Shown here: piece by piece, positions 25,967 to 34,890 of the stretch
Layout of the letters: each line of letters opens with the position of its first letter
Position numbering within the stretch: the first letter of the stretch is position 1
Source: Candidatus Caenarcanales bacterium
Lineage (GTDB): Bacteria; Cyanobacteriota; Vampirovibrionia; LMEP-6097
Assembly: GCA_022447685.1 (NCBI GenBank)
Contig: JAKVAO010000018.1
Span: forward strand, 1-37,046
DNA length: 37,046 bases
Direction: 5' to 3'
Notes under the pieces: generated by a model
Told to the model about the DNA's origin: nothing
The model's input: the letters and a program-made list of their open reading frames with translations, nothing else
Databases searched by the model: none
Made by a program: the position numbers and the translations under genes

Positions 25967-26752
25967 CTATGAATAAATTAATTCTTGTTCTTCTAAAGTT
26001 TTCTCGATTTGAGTAAGAGATATAGCAGCCTTAAGCTTAGTTATGGCTTCATAGATCTCTTCTTTAGTTTCGTGTTTGTTAACGAAAGAACCAACTCCAA
26101 CTGCTCTTGCACCAGCAGATATTGCAAGCGCAATGGTATCAGGACTAATACCTGAAGCCGTCATGATAGCAGTGCTCTCTAATACTTTATCAAGTTCAAT
26201 TGTGTTACTAAGAGTTAATGCAACTTTTTGAATTGAACCAAGTGCTGAAGTAGCATTAGCATCACTTAAAGCAGCTCCTTCAGTTTGGATTATATCTACT
26301 CCAAGAGTTTCTAATCTTTTAGCTAAATCGATCTGATCATTGATTTGTAAATGACCTGGCACCGTAATAGAAACAAGTGTGTTCTCATTTTTGATGTTTA
26401 TTAGTTCAGCTGCCATTGAGTAAACTTCCTCAGCTGAATAAAAAATACCCTGCTCGTATAAAGCTTCAAAGTTTCCTAATTCAAGAATATCAGCTCCAAG
26501 CTCTTGTGCTCTATTTAGTTCTGAAACTTTAATTGCTGAAACAGCTATTATAAGATTCGGGAATTGAGTTCTAACTTCTGAAACTATATCTTCTCTAGCA
26601 CAGATGTCTAAAGCAAGGTCTCCAGCTTTATCTGTCATCTCTGCAATTCTTAAAACTTGTTCTTTATCGAAATTGAAAATACCTGCAATTATTTTCAATA
26701 AAGACTTCTGGCTTAATAATTCTCTAACTTGGTCAACTTTGTTTCTTGGCAT
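25967..26752 (-). CDS. ycf23: Ycf23 / DUF561 family protein (TIM-barrel, unknown function)
   Basis: The 261-residue protein follows the Ycf23 pattern: KIIAGIFNFDKEQV near the start, DLALDICA, VSAIKVSEL, GADILELGNFEALYEQG, SITVPGHL, GVDIIQTEGA and a final phosphate-binding-like AISAGARAVGVGSFVN. The family is a predicted beta/alpha barrel kept in cyanobacteria and red-lineage plastids; its reaction is not known to me. It sits 35 bases downstream of cysN. A perfect TATAAT (complement of 26759-26764) lies just 7 bases before the ATG, so a leaderless internal promoter is possible, although no good -35 is present. It is the strongest lineage clue in the window. Confidence 0.88.
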   Translation of the reverse strand: MPRNKVDQVRELLSQKSLLKIIAGIFNFDKEQVLRIAEMTDKAGDLALDICAREDIVSEVRTQFPNLIIAVSAIKVSELNRAQELGADILELGNFEALYEQGIFYSAEEVYSMAAELINIKNENTLVSITVPGHLQINDQIDLAKRLETLGVDIIQTEGAALSDANATSALGSIQKVALTLSNTIELDKVLESTAIMTASGISPDTIALAISAGARAVGVGSFVNKHETKEEIYEAITKLKAAISLTQIEKTLEEQELIYS

Positions 26753-26787
26753 GAATCTATTATAACAAAACTATTAGTAGTAGCTAA

Positions 26788-28089
26788 TTAAATTATCATC
26801 CCAGCAGCGACAGTTTCGAAATTATTTTCATCAACTATTATAAAGGAGCCAGTAGTACGGTTATCCTCGTATAAGTCATAGAAAATATCTTCACTACAAT
26901 TTAAGCTAACCTTAGCGATGCCATTAAGGTTGAGACTATTATCTGAATTTTCTTCGAATTCTAAGCTATGAAGATTGAGTTCATTACCCAGATCTTCTAT
27001 CATGACTTTAACCCATCTGCTGCTATGCTTCATCCAGTAACGTTTTCCGGTTTGAGCAGGCTTAGAATTTAACCATGTAAGTATCGCATTGATTCTATTG
27101 TCAGACTTCGCTGGTTTAGATTTAGAGCAGATAATAGAGCCTCTAGAGATATCAATATCATCTTCGAATAGTACACTGATAGATAAACCTGGACTCGCTG
27201 ATTCAGCGTCCTCACCTGCGACTTGAAGTCTTTTTACTTTACTATATAAACCTGAAGGTAAAACCATAAGCTCATCACCAACACGAATTTCACCACTAGC
27301 AAGTGTTCCAGCATATGCACGGAAATCACGGTAAGCTTCTGCCTGAGGGCGAATTACCCACTGAACTGGTAACCTAGTCTCATCGAAAACAGTCTTAGGG
27401 TTAATATGCAAATTATCCAAAAGATCAATCAGAGCCTGACCTTTGTACCAAGGCATGTTAGTAGATTTGTTAACAATATTATCTCCCTCTAATGCTGAGA
27501 TTGGTAGGAAGTAAAACTCTGACTGAGATTCTTTTGGCATCCAGTCTGAGATACTCGCACAGATATCTCTATAGGATTGCTCTGAGTAGTCAAGTATATC
27601 CATTTTGTTAACAGCGAATATAACGTGAGAAACTCCAAGTAATAAAGAAAGATAAGTGTGTCTTCTACTTTGTTCGATGAAACCTGCTTGGGCGTCTATA
27701 AGTATAATTGCAGCATCAGCAGTACTAGCTCCAGTTACCATGTTTTTGGTGTACTGAATGTGTCCAGGGCAGTCAGCTAAAATATATTTCCTCTTATCAG
27801 AAGTAAAGTATCTATAGGCAACATCAATAGTAATCCCCTGCTCTCTTTCAGCTCTAAGTCCGTCTGTTAAGAAGGCAAGATTAATTTTCTCGTTACCGTA
27901 TCTTTCTTTAGCAGCTTCAATATTTTCAAGTTGATCTTGAAGTATTTTTTTAGAATCATATAGAAGTCTACCAATTAGAGTAGATTTACCATTATCGACA
28001 CTTCCTGCTGTAACAATTCTAAGTACAGTCGAGTTGTCAGCTATAGTTTTAATACTACTGTCTGTTTTAACTTGATTCATAATTGTCAT
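26788..28089 (-). CDS. cysN: Sulfate adenylyltransferase large subunit (GTPase), CysN
   Basis: The 433-residue protein is a translation-factor-like GTPase: P-loop GSVDNGKST (29-37), DCPGH switch motif near 106, NKMD for guanine recognition near 161, then two beta-barrel domains. With CysD it makes adenosine 5'-phosphosulfate from sulfate and ATP, driven by GTP hydrolysis. There is no fused CysC (APS kinase) domain; the length fits CysN alone. The first ATG (28089) overlaps the cysD stop by one base (TAATG); a second ATG three codons later is possible. Assimilatory sulfate activation points to a free-living rather than nutrient-rich host habitat, though this is a weak inference. Confidence 0.96.
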   Translation of the reverse strand: MTIMNQVKTDSSIKTIADNSTVLRIVTAGSVDNGKSTLIGRLLYDSKKILQDQLENIEAAKERYGNEKINLAFLTDGLRAEREQGITIDVAYRYFTSDKRKYILADCPGHIQYTKNMVTGASTADAAIILIDAQAGFIEQSRRHTYLSLLLGVSHVIFAVNKMDILDYSEQSYRDICASISDWMPKESQSEFYFLPISALEGDNIVNKSTNMPWYKGQALIDLLDNLHINPKTVFDETRLPVQWVIRPQAEAYRDFRAYAGTLASGEIRVGDELMVLPSGLYSKVKRLQVAGEDAESASPGLSISVLFEDDIDISRGSIICSKSKPAKSDNRINAILTWLNSKPAQTGKRYWMKHSSRWVKVMIEDLGNELNLHSLEFEENSDNSLNLNGIAKVSLNCSEDIFYDLYEDNRTTGSFIIVDENNFETVAAGMII

Positions 28090-28997
28090 TAAAAATATCC
28101 TTCTTTCTTGCGATCTTCCATCGCAGCTTCACTAGTTTTATCGTCTGCTCTACTCTGACCTCTCTCTGAAGTGCGAGTCGCAATAATCTCTTCTATAACT
28201 TTCTCCAAAGTATCTGCCTCAGACGGAATCGCAGCGGTACATGTAGCATCTCCAATAGTCCTATAACGAACTGATTGCTCAACTATTTCTTCTCCTGGTA
28301 AGTTCTCGATAAAAGAAGAAGGTGTTAATAACATGCCGTTACGATCAAATACTTTACGTTTCTTAGCGAAGTATAACTCAGGGATTTCAATATTTTCTCT
28401 CAAGATATACTGCCAAACATCCATCTCGGTCCAGTTACTAAGAGGGAAAACTCTAAAATGTTCGCCTTGACGGTGACGTCCATTGTATAGTGACCAAAGT
28501 TCAGGTCTCTGGTTCTTAGGGTCCCACTGACCAAAAGCATCTCTATGACTGAAGATTCTTTCTTTTGCTCTAGCACGCTCTTCATCTCTGCGCGCACCAC
28601 CAATAGCTACATCAAAACCATGTTCTTTAATCGCGTCAAGTAATGTCACTGACTGTAATCTATTACGACTCGCGTATGGTCCAGTCTGCTCTTCTACTCT
28701 GCCATCATCGATAGATTTCTGGACTGAAGCGATAATAAGTTTCTCGTCAATTTCAGCAAGCTTTCTATCTCTAAATTCGATAGTTTCTGGGAAATTATGA
28801 CCAGTATCAACGTGCATAAGAGGGAAAGGTAACTTCGCTGGAGCGAAGGCTTTCATCGCTAAGTGAAGAACTACTATCGAGTCTTTTCCTGCACTAAATA
28901 GCAAAACAGGTTTCTCACACTCAGCTACAAGTTCTCTTAAAATATGAATTGATTCGGCTTCAAGATAGGTTAAAGTATCAATTTCTTCACAAAGCAT
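28089..28997 (-). CDS. cysD: Sulfate adenylyltransferase small subunit, CysD
   Basis: The 302-residue protein has the PP-loop ATP-binding motif FSAGKDS (34-40) and then HVDTGHNFPETIEFRD. The middle carries FDVAIGGARRDEERARAKER and PLSNWTEMDVWQYI, and the end DRKKEGYF is a CysD hallmark. It binds ATP and sulfate and forms adenosine 5'-phosphosulfate together with the CysN GTPase. It is the first gene of the probable cysD-cysN-ycf23-LptF/G-dnaG unit. No clear Shine-Dalgarno is seen before its ATG. The region 28998-29104 between it and the plus-strand gene must hold both divergent promoters, but I could not assign boxes. Confidence 0.97.
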   Translation of the reverse strand: MLCEEIDTLTYLEAESIHILRELVAECEKPVLLFSAGKDSIVVLHLAMKAFAPAKLPFPLMHVDTGHNFPETIEFRDRKLAEIDEKLIIASVQKSIDDGRVEEQTGPYASRNRLQSVTLLDAIKEHGFDVAIGGARRDEERARAKERIFSHRDAFGQWDPKNQRPELWSLYNGRHRQGEHFRVFPLSNWTEMDVWQYILRENIEIPELYFAKKRKVFDRNGMLLTPSSFIENLPGEEIVEQSVRYRTIGDATCTAAIPSEADTLEKVIEEIIATRTSERGQSRADDKTSEAAMEDRKKEGYF

Positions 28998-29104
28998 AAG
29001 AATAGCTTAGCATTTGTAAAGCATAAAAAAGAAATTTATTAAAGTACAGCGATTTGATTTTAGTTTTTGTTAATATCTATTAAACTAGGATCTAAATAAT
29101 ATTT

Positions 29105-29395
29105 ATGGAAAGTTTTCCTGAAGGGATAAATATATCTAATTATGAAGAGAGGTATAGTCGAATGTGAACTAGGCTTAAATCTGTTTTTAATCAACGTGGG
29201 GATGTGAAGAATCAGCTTTCTTCTGCCATGAATAATCCTCTAAATGAAGAAATTCCAAGTTATGAGGAAGAAAAGTTTAGAGCTAGTACTCAAAAAACTA
29301 ATGAGGGTCTTAGGTCTCAAGTTTTGAATAATTTAAATAAAGCTAGGTTTTTAAGTGATGATGATAAATTCATTAGCTCAGCTTCGAAAATTTAA
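29105..29395 (+). pseudogene. Interrupted 5' portion of the gene at 29355-31949 (stop codon and frame change)
   Basis: An ATG at 29105 opens a frame (MESFPEGINISNYEERYSRM) that hits TGA at 29165-29167. The same frame then stays open for 75 more codons, with a coding-like composition, to TAA at 29393-29395. A GTG at 29204 with GGGG close upstream could restart it. The long downstream frame begins in another phase after a stop at 29352, and joining the two at the AAAA near 29387 would give one continuous charged, helical protein. Either the gene is decaying, or there is a sequence error, or two small coupled frames exist. The visible part has no signal peptide. Confidence 0.45.
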
Positions 29396-31949
29396 AGACT
29401 ATGAAAGTTTAAATAAGTTAATTATTAATTTGAAGACTCTTAGCCTTGCTGAACTGGAGGAAGCTAAAAATAAGCCTACTGATAAGAAAGTAGAAGCTGA
29501 AGAACAAGCCTTATTAAGTATTAATGTTTTTGTAAAGCAAGCTATGGAGAATATTGATAATAATGATCCTGCTGATCAATTAATTAGAAGTGGAAGCGAA
29601 GATTTATTGATTAAATATGAAAAACACTCAGTAGTTAAAGCTCTCAGTTCAGGGGCTGAGCCATTCTTACTTAAGATACTCTTGCAAAGGCTTTCTCATC
29701 TTCACACTAAAATTGGTGACACTAATTCCCTAACTAAAGCATTTATAGCTAATCAAACTATTTTATCTACTAGAGGCTTTATAAATCAGAGTCAAGGAAA
29801 TGATTTGAAAGCTAATCTTGTTGATGAAAGCCTAGAATTTTTAATTAGCGTTTATAGGCATGAAAAATTACCCAAACTAAATAGTAATTTAAAAAATATT
29901 AAAACTTATGAATCTAGTAGTATTGATAACTTGTCTCAAATTTTAGAATTTGCTAGTAAGCCTATAAAAAGGACTTTCCTAGAAAGCTATAGAGAACATT
30001 TATTAGCTTTCATAGATAATCCAGATATTAAAAGTGACTTCAAGCAGGATTTAATAGATAAACTCGTGACTCATAATATATTCACTAAAGAAGGGCAAGA
30101 CTCTCTTAATGAAGCCTTTGATGAAGCAAAAAACAAAGAGCTAAAAGCTTTATTATCTAATCAGGATTTATCTGAGACACCAATTACTAAAAAATTACTT
30201 TTAGACTTGCTTACAACTAATAGTAATGGTGAATTTGCAAAGCAAGTTGGAGAGGACGCTGGTAAAGATTTTAGGCTAGCTAAATATAATAGAGAGGAAG
30301 CTAAAAATATTCTTTCAAAAAATATTAGTGAATTTATTGAATTTTATAAGAAAAAAAAGAATTATTTACTTGCTAAGGATGCTAATCCAAATCCATCACT
30401 AAAAAATCTTGGATCTGTTTTAAACGATTTGAATCAGGCATTTACTGCTGTTCTATCTCAAGTTCCATTGATAATTCCAAGAAAAAACACTCTAAAAAAC
30501 TCTTTAAATAGGAATAAGAGTTTAGATGATATTGATTTATTAAAAAGTCTAGAAACTTTTGCTAATACAGAAAATACTCAGGTACTTTATCCACTAATGG
30601 AAACTAAAGATGAATTCCTTGAAAAAGAGTTTGATAAGAGAATAGAAAAGTTAATAAGTGAAACTAATCCTGAAATAGACTCAGAGCAAAACTATGTTTT
30701 GAGTAAACTTACTGAAACTTTGCTTAAAGCCAATTCTAAGTTAGGAGATAATTTCAGTCGTTTTCTTCAGACTTTAGAGACTTTAGAGCAGATTTATAAG
30801 AGAATAAATTTTAGAAATATCAAATCTAATCTTGGTATTAAGCTTATTGAAAGTGAATCAAAGAATCTAAAAACCCTAGAAGAAGGAGAGCCTAGATTAG
30901 ATGAGTTTTTTAATAATGTTGATGATCGACAGAAGAAGCAAGTTCAAAAATTCTATGAAGAGTATAAAGAATATTTATTGAAAATCTTTCAGTTAGTACC
31001 TGGAAATATTTCTGCTAAAAATGAATTGAAAAATAATTATCATGATGCCTTGGTAAGTAGTAAGTTAAATACCACTTTAGATAAAGACCTAGGAATTTTT
31101 GAAGAAGCCATCTTAGATTCTTTTCAAGTTGCTAGTGGAAATCCCAGTTCAATTAAAGAAGACAGTGTTTCTAACAGAATAGCTATTAAGGAATTAGTTG
31201 CGGGGGATAAAGAATTTGCAAAGATTTTCATCGATCGTCTTTTACTGCAAGCAGATAATTTTGATTTCAAAGAAGAAGATGGCTCTAAATCCAAAGCATT
31301 TGCAAATAAGGAATCATTAATGAGTTTACTTGAAAATCTACCTGAGCTAGATTCTTTTGATGGAAAAAGCTTTGATAAATTAACTAAATTAATTCAGAAA
31401 TATTTAAAACAAAATCTATATGTGACCATCAGAGATTCTGATGCTTTGGGGAAAAATTTTGAAGTTAATGAAAAATTATATAAGCTTTCAGATGAAATGA
31501 AAGATCCAGAATTTAGAAAAGCCATTATCAATAATTATATTAAACTTATAAATTTAGTTCCAGAAACTGATTTGACAATAACCAATAATATAATAGCTCA
31601 AGTCAATGACTTAATCAAAGAAGATAATAGTTTTAATCAAGAAAGTGTTAGGAAAATGCTTCAACCAGTTTTAAGCAAAATTAGAGAAAGGATACTAGAT
31701 AAACTTTCAAATGAGAATGGAGTAATAAAAATTGAAGATTCTCAATACCATCGCAATATACATAAATATCAAGCTTTTGATGTGAAGAGTTTCATGCAAT
31801 ATAGTTTTGGCTATTTTTCAACACAAGCTAATATTGATTTTGCAAATAGTATTTTAGAAAATGATGCTAATCTAGGTGGTTTTGGTACAGAACTTGCTAT
31901 AACTCAAATGAAGCAGCTCTTGACTGAAGAAAAAACTAAGCAAGACTAG
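29355..31949 (+). CDS. Large cysteine-free helical protein of unknown function (up to 864 residues)
   Basis: I do not recognise this protein. It is almost entirely predicted helix, rich in Lys, Leu, Asn, Glu and Asp, with no cysteine, no tryptophan, no signal peptide and no membrane segment. Starts are possible at GTG 29355 or the ATGs at 29358, 29361; none has a good ribosome site, and the 41-base overlap with the preceding frame suggests the true N-terminus lies upstream. Composition resembles the 2652-residue protein (helix-rich, Cys-free); a short stretch, DSLNEAFDEAKN, recalls LLETAFDKAQ there, but this is too short to prove relationship. It ends 14 bases inside the convergent hydrolase gene. 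It could be another export substrate or a decaying paralogue. Confidence 0.65.
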   Translation: MMMINSLAQLRKFKDYESLNKLIINLKTLSLAELEEAKNKPTDKKVEAEEQALLSINVFVKQAMENIDNNDPADQLIRSGSEDLLIKYEKHSVVKALSSGAEPFLLKILLQRLSHLHTKIGDTNSLTKAFIANQTILSTRGFINQSQGNDLKANLVDESLEFLISVYRHEKLPKLNSNLKNIKTYESSSIDNLSQILEFASKPIKRTFLESYREHLLAFIDNPDIKSDFKQDLIDKLVTHNIFTKEGQDSLNEAFDEAKNKELKALLSNQDLSETPITKKLLLDLLTTNSNGEFAKQVGEDAGKDFRLAKYNREEAKNILSKNISEFIEFYKKKKNYLLAKDANPNPSLKNLGSVLNDLNQAFTAVLSQVPLIIPRKNTLKNSLNRNKSLDDIDLLKSLETFANTENTQVLYPLMETKDEFLEKEFDKRIEKLISETNPEIDSEQNYVLSKLTETLLKANSKLGDNFSRFLQTLETLEQIYKRINFRNIKSNLGIKLIESESKNLKTLEEGEPRLDEFFNNVDDRQKKQVQKFYEEYKEYLLKIFQLVPGNISAKNELKNNYHDALVSSKLNTTLDKDLGIFEEAILDSFQVASGNPSSIKEDSVSNRIAIKELVAGDKEFAKIFIDRLLLQADNFDFKEEDGSKSKAFANKESLMSLLENLPELDSFDGKSFDKLTKLIQKYLKQNLYVTIRDSDALGKNFEVNEKLYKLSDEMKDPEFRKAIINNYIKLINLVPETDLTITNNIIAQVNDLIKEDNSFNQESVRKMLQPVLSKIRERILDKLSNENGVIKIEDSQYHRNIHKYQAFDVKSFMQYSFGYFSTQANIDFANSILENDANLGGFGTELAITQMKQLLTEEKTKQD

Positions 31950-32586
31950 GCATTCTTCTAGCTACAAAATCTTCAAGTTTATCTGCAAGCATATAAGGAT
32001 TAGTTTTTTTCTGGTTAGCTAAAGTATCACAACGCTTCTCATGGTAGTAATGACCTGGGTAAATCATAGTTGAGTCTGGAAGTTTCATTAAACGATTATG
32101 AATACTGTTAAACATTTTCACAGGGTCGCCCCCGACCATATCGCATCTACCGCAACCATCTATAAACAAGGTGTCACCAGCAATTAAATGTCCACCAGCA
32201 AGGAAACATTGTCCACCCGGTGTGTGACCTGGTGTAGGAATAAAATCTATGGGAATACCACCTAAGTCATATTGATAATCAGCTTCCACTGTTACAATAT
32301 TTTTACCTTCGATATTATAAAAATCTGCTTCAACTTTAGAGATATAAACAGGTACATCATGGGTTTCTAGAAGTTTTTTGTAGCCTTCTATATGATCTGC
32401 ATGACCATGAGTTAGTAAAATGGCTTTGATTCTATAGTTATTTTCTTCTACCCAATCTCTTATCGTATCAATATCCCAAGCTGGGTCTATTACAACAAGA
32501 TCTTTAGTTTCTTTATTACAAATTAAATGAATAAAGTTTTTCAGGGTACCTAATTCAAATTGTTTAATTAGAATAGCTTCATTCAT
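31936..32586 (-). CDS. Metallo-beta-lactamase-fold hydrolase, glyoxalase II / persulfide-dioxygenase-like
   Basis: The 216-residue protein has the full metal-binding set: THGHADH (H60, H62, D64, H65), H121 in PTPGHTPGG, D138 in AGDTLF and H179 in IYPGHYYH. The stretch FIDGCGRCD resembles the GCGRxD of ETHE1-type persulfide dioxygenases and related hydroxyacylglutathione hydrolases. It lacks the long C-terminal substrate domain of classical glyoxalase II. It probably hydrolyses or oxidises a small thiol derivative in the cytosol. The start is 27 bases after the stop of the 7TM-HD gene, so the two are likely co-transcribed. With cysDN nearby, a sulfur role is attractive but unproven. Confidence 0.88.
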   Translation of the reverse strand: MNEAILIKQFELGTLKNFIHLICNKETKDLVVIDPAWDIDTIRDWVEENNYRIKAILLTHGHADHIEGYKKLLETHDVPVYISKVEADFYNIEGKNIVTVEADYQYDLGGIPIDFIPTPGHTPGGQCFLAGGHLIAGDTLFIDGCGRCDMVGGDPVKMFNSIHNRLMKLPDSTMIYPGHYYHEKRCDTLANQKKTNPYMLADKLEDFVARRMPSLA

Positions 32587-32613
32587 AGATTCACCACAAA
32601 AGTTTATACCCTG

Positions 32614-34890
32614 TTATTCTACATCTTCTTTCGGTTCTTCAGGGTATTTAATTCTTTCGTGGTTTTGACTTCGCCAGACTTTTACGAAGGACTCTTGGAT
32701 TATATCGAGATCATTGAAGCTTAGCCCTGAGTTGCTGAGTTCACCTTCTTTAAGCCTGCTCGTGATAATTTTATCGATTTTTTCTCTAACAGCAGCTTCA
32801 TCGTCTAATTCTTTTTCACTTTTAAGAGCAGCTTCAGCACTATCTGCAATCATAGCTATCCCAGTTTCTTTAGTATTAGGAGTTGGACCTGGATACCTGA
32901 AATCTTCAGGATTTACATTGGCTTTTCCAAATCTCTCAATGGCTTTGTAATAGAAGTAATTCGTGATGGTTTTACCTTGATGCATAGGAATGAAATCTAT
33001 AATTGCTTGTGGCAGCTTATGTTTCTTCGCTAGTTTAACCCCTTCTGGAACATGTGCAATGATTATTTCAGCAGATTTAGCTGGATCGTCTAGAGTAGTG
33101 TGAGGATTAGGTTTTCCAAGGTTATTCTCTATGAAGTAATCTGGGTTATAGGTTTTACCAATGTCATGGTATAACAGACCAACTCTGATAAGTTCAGTGT
33201 TAGCACCAATAGCATTAGAAGCTTCTTCAGCAAGACTGGAAACATTGAGTGAGTGTTGATAAGTGCCTGGTGCTTCTTCTTTAAGTTTTTTCAGAAGTGG
33301 TTGATTTGGGTTAGATAATTCGGAGAGTTTAAATGGTGTAAGTAATCTAAAAGTCGCTTCTAGATAAGGTAAAACTGCAAGGGAAATGAATCCAGATAGT
33401 ATACCACCTAAAGCATACAGTGAAGTAATTACTAGAACTGAACTAACATTGAAGTTTCTAACAGCAATTATAACGGTACATAAGAAGACTAATGACTGAC
33501 AGATTGCAATTTTGGTACCGGCGTTCGCTAGATCTTCACGTTGATGTGCTCTTTGGACTAAGAATATAGAGTATATAGCACCAGTGAACATAGGTAATAC
33601 CTGCCATAGATTTAAATCAAAACTATAGATGAGGAAGAATGAAACTAATGTTGCTGAGAAGAATGCTATGCCGGGTAAGTAGAATAGTGTCAACATCATT
33701 GGCATTAAGGCAAGAGGTACTAAAGCAAGTTTACTTATACCCCAGAGTGAAATCAGTGATATCACAGCTTGTGAACCAAGTACAACTGTAATAATCATGA
33801 ATAGTCTCTTGGCTGAATAACGTTTCTTTTCTAAGAAGAAAGCGTATAATCCAAACAAGGATAGAGATGCATAGATTACATATGTATAGTGAAGAATCTG
33901 CTTCCAATCTGTCTTCGGTCTGAGTAAATTTAGATTCTTCATATAGTAGTATTCACGCTCTAGAACTCTTTTACCTTTCTTTGCAAGTACTGTGCCTAGC
34001 GGTAATTCAACTTTTACATCTTTAACTGACTCCATTGCTTGAGACTCTATCTCTTCAACTTTGCGCCAATCTATTCCTATATTAGGGTTCGTTGTGTTGA
34101 GAATAATACTTCTTGTCAGTTTTAGCTCTAAGTCATTTAATTCAGGGAAGAGCAAAGCGATATTGGCTGAGATTTTACTTTTAGGAAGACCATTTACTAT
34201 TCCTAATTTCAAGAGCTTTTTTTGTATTGAGAAAAGCTTTGCTATAAAAAGCTTTTTGTTTTCAATTTTCTTAAAATCTGTGAAAAAACTTTCTCCAACT
34301 AGGTTTTTTACTTTTTTCTCCAATGCATAGTCTTTCCTGTATCTAGATACTTCATTTAAGAAAAAATTCTTCTCAAATGTCGAAAGAGTAGCTATCTGAG
34401 CAACATAGGAAGCTATGGCTGGGTCAATATCTTCTTTTAAACCACTGTTGGATTCGAGTTGAGCCTTGAATTCATTGAATGAGCTGTCACTCATTTTGAC
34501 GATTCTGATTTGAATATCTAGGTCAATTTTATTGATAATTGGCACTTCATAATCTTTCTGACCAGTAATTTCAGATTTTATTACTTTGGTGTAAACCTTT
34601 AGGTCCTCTAGACTTTTTTGGGTGGCATTATCATCTATAGATAAAACTTCTTTGTCGCTGAGATTTAGAACTGAGCTAAGCTTAGCTTCTTCTCTAGCTA
34701 CATCGGTTGCTACTTTATCGATTACACTTGCACTATCTTTTAATATGACGTCACTAGGGCTGATTTGGTTAAGAGTAATCAGTGGCTTATACCAAGTTCT
34801 CACACTAACTAAAGATGTGAAAATAAAGGCAGCAAGGAGTATAATCAATACTTTGAAAAAAATTCTAAGGAAATTGCGGTCAAATGTCAT
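32614..34890 (-). CDS. 7TM-HD phosphodiesterase, PgpH-like (probable cyclic-di-AMP hydrolase)
   Basis: The 758-residue protein begins with one membrane segment (about 12-30). An extracytoplasmic 7TMR-HDED-type domain follows (about 40-300), then a seven-helix membrane region (about 335-515) and a cytosolic HD domain. HD motifs seen are H546 (YQHSLN), H575-D576 (LLYHDIGKT), then HVPEGVKLAKKHKLP and IPMHQG, and a late Asp in MIADSAEAA. This is the PgpH layout; PgpH of Listeria degrades c-di-AMP. Its ATG overlaps the divergent miaA start by seven bases, so its promoter must lie within miaA coding sequence. It precedes the MBL hydrolase gene. Confidence 0.92.
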   Translation of the reverse strand: MTFDRNFLRIFFKVLIILLAAFIFTSLVSVRTWYKPLITLNQISPSDVILKDSASVIDKVATDVAREEAKLSSVLNLSDKEVLSIDDNATQKSLEDLKVYTKVIKSEITGQKDYEVPIINKIDLDIQIRIVKMSDSSFNEFKAQLESNSGLKEDIDPAIASYVAQIATLSTFEKNFFLNEVSRYRKDYALEKKVKNLVGESFFTDFKKIENKKLFIAKLFSIQKKLLKLGIVNGLPKSKISANIALLFPELNDLELKLTRSIILNTTNPNIGIDWRKVEEIESQAMESVKDVKVELPLGTVLAKKGKRVLEREYYYMKNLNLLRPKTDWKQILHYTYVIYASLSLFGLYAFFLEKKRYSAKRLFMIITVVLGSQAVISLISLWGISKLALVPLALMPMMLTLFYLPGIAFFSATLVSFFLIYSFDLNLWQVLPMFTGAIYSIFLVQRAHQREDLANAGTKIAICQSLVFLCTVIIAVRNFNVSSVLVITSLYALGGILSGFISLAVLPYLEATFRLLTPFKLSELSNPNQPLLKKLKEEAPGTYQHSLNVSSLAEEASNAIGANTELIRVGLLYHDIGKTYNPDYFIENNLGKPNPHTTLDDPAKSAEIIIAHVPEGVKLAKKHKLPQAIIDFIPMHQGKTITNYFYYKAIERFGKANVNPEDFRYPGPTPNTKETGIAMIADSAEAALKSEKELDDEAAVREKIDKIITSRLKEGELSNSGLSFNDLDIIQESFVKVWRSQNHERIKYPEEPKEDVE

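Noticed and set aside
28400..28603. Minus-strand 67-residue frame inside cysD
   Set aside because: It is in another frame of a well-supported conserved gene and has no features of its own.
29165..29167. TGA read as an amino acid (altered genetic code)
   Set aside because: TGA ends the ABC, HlyD and TolC-like genes at sensible places, so the standard code holds.
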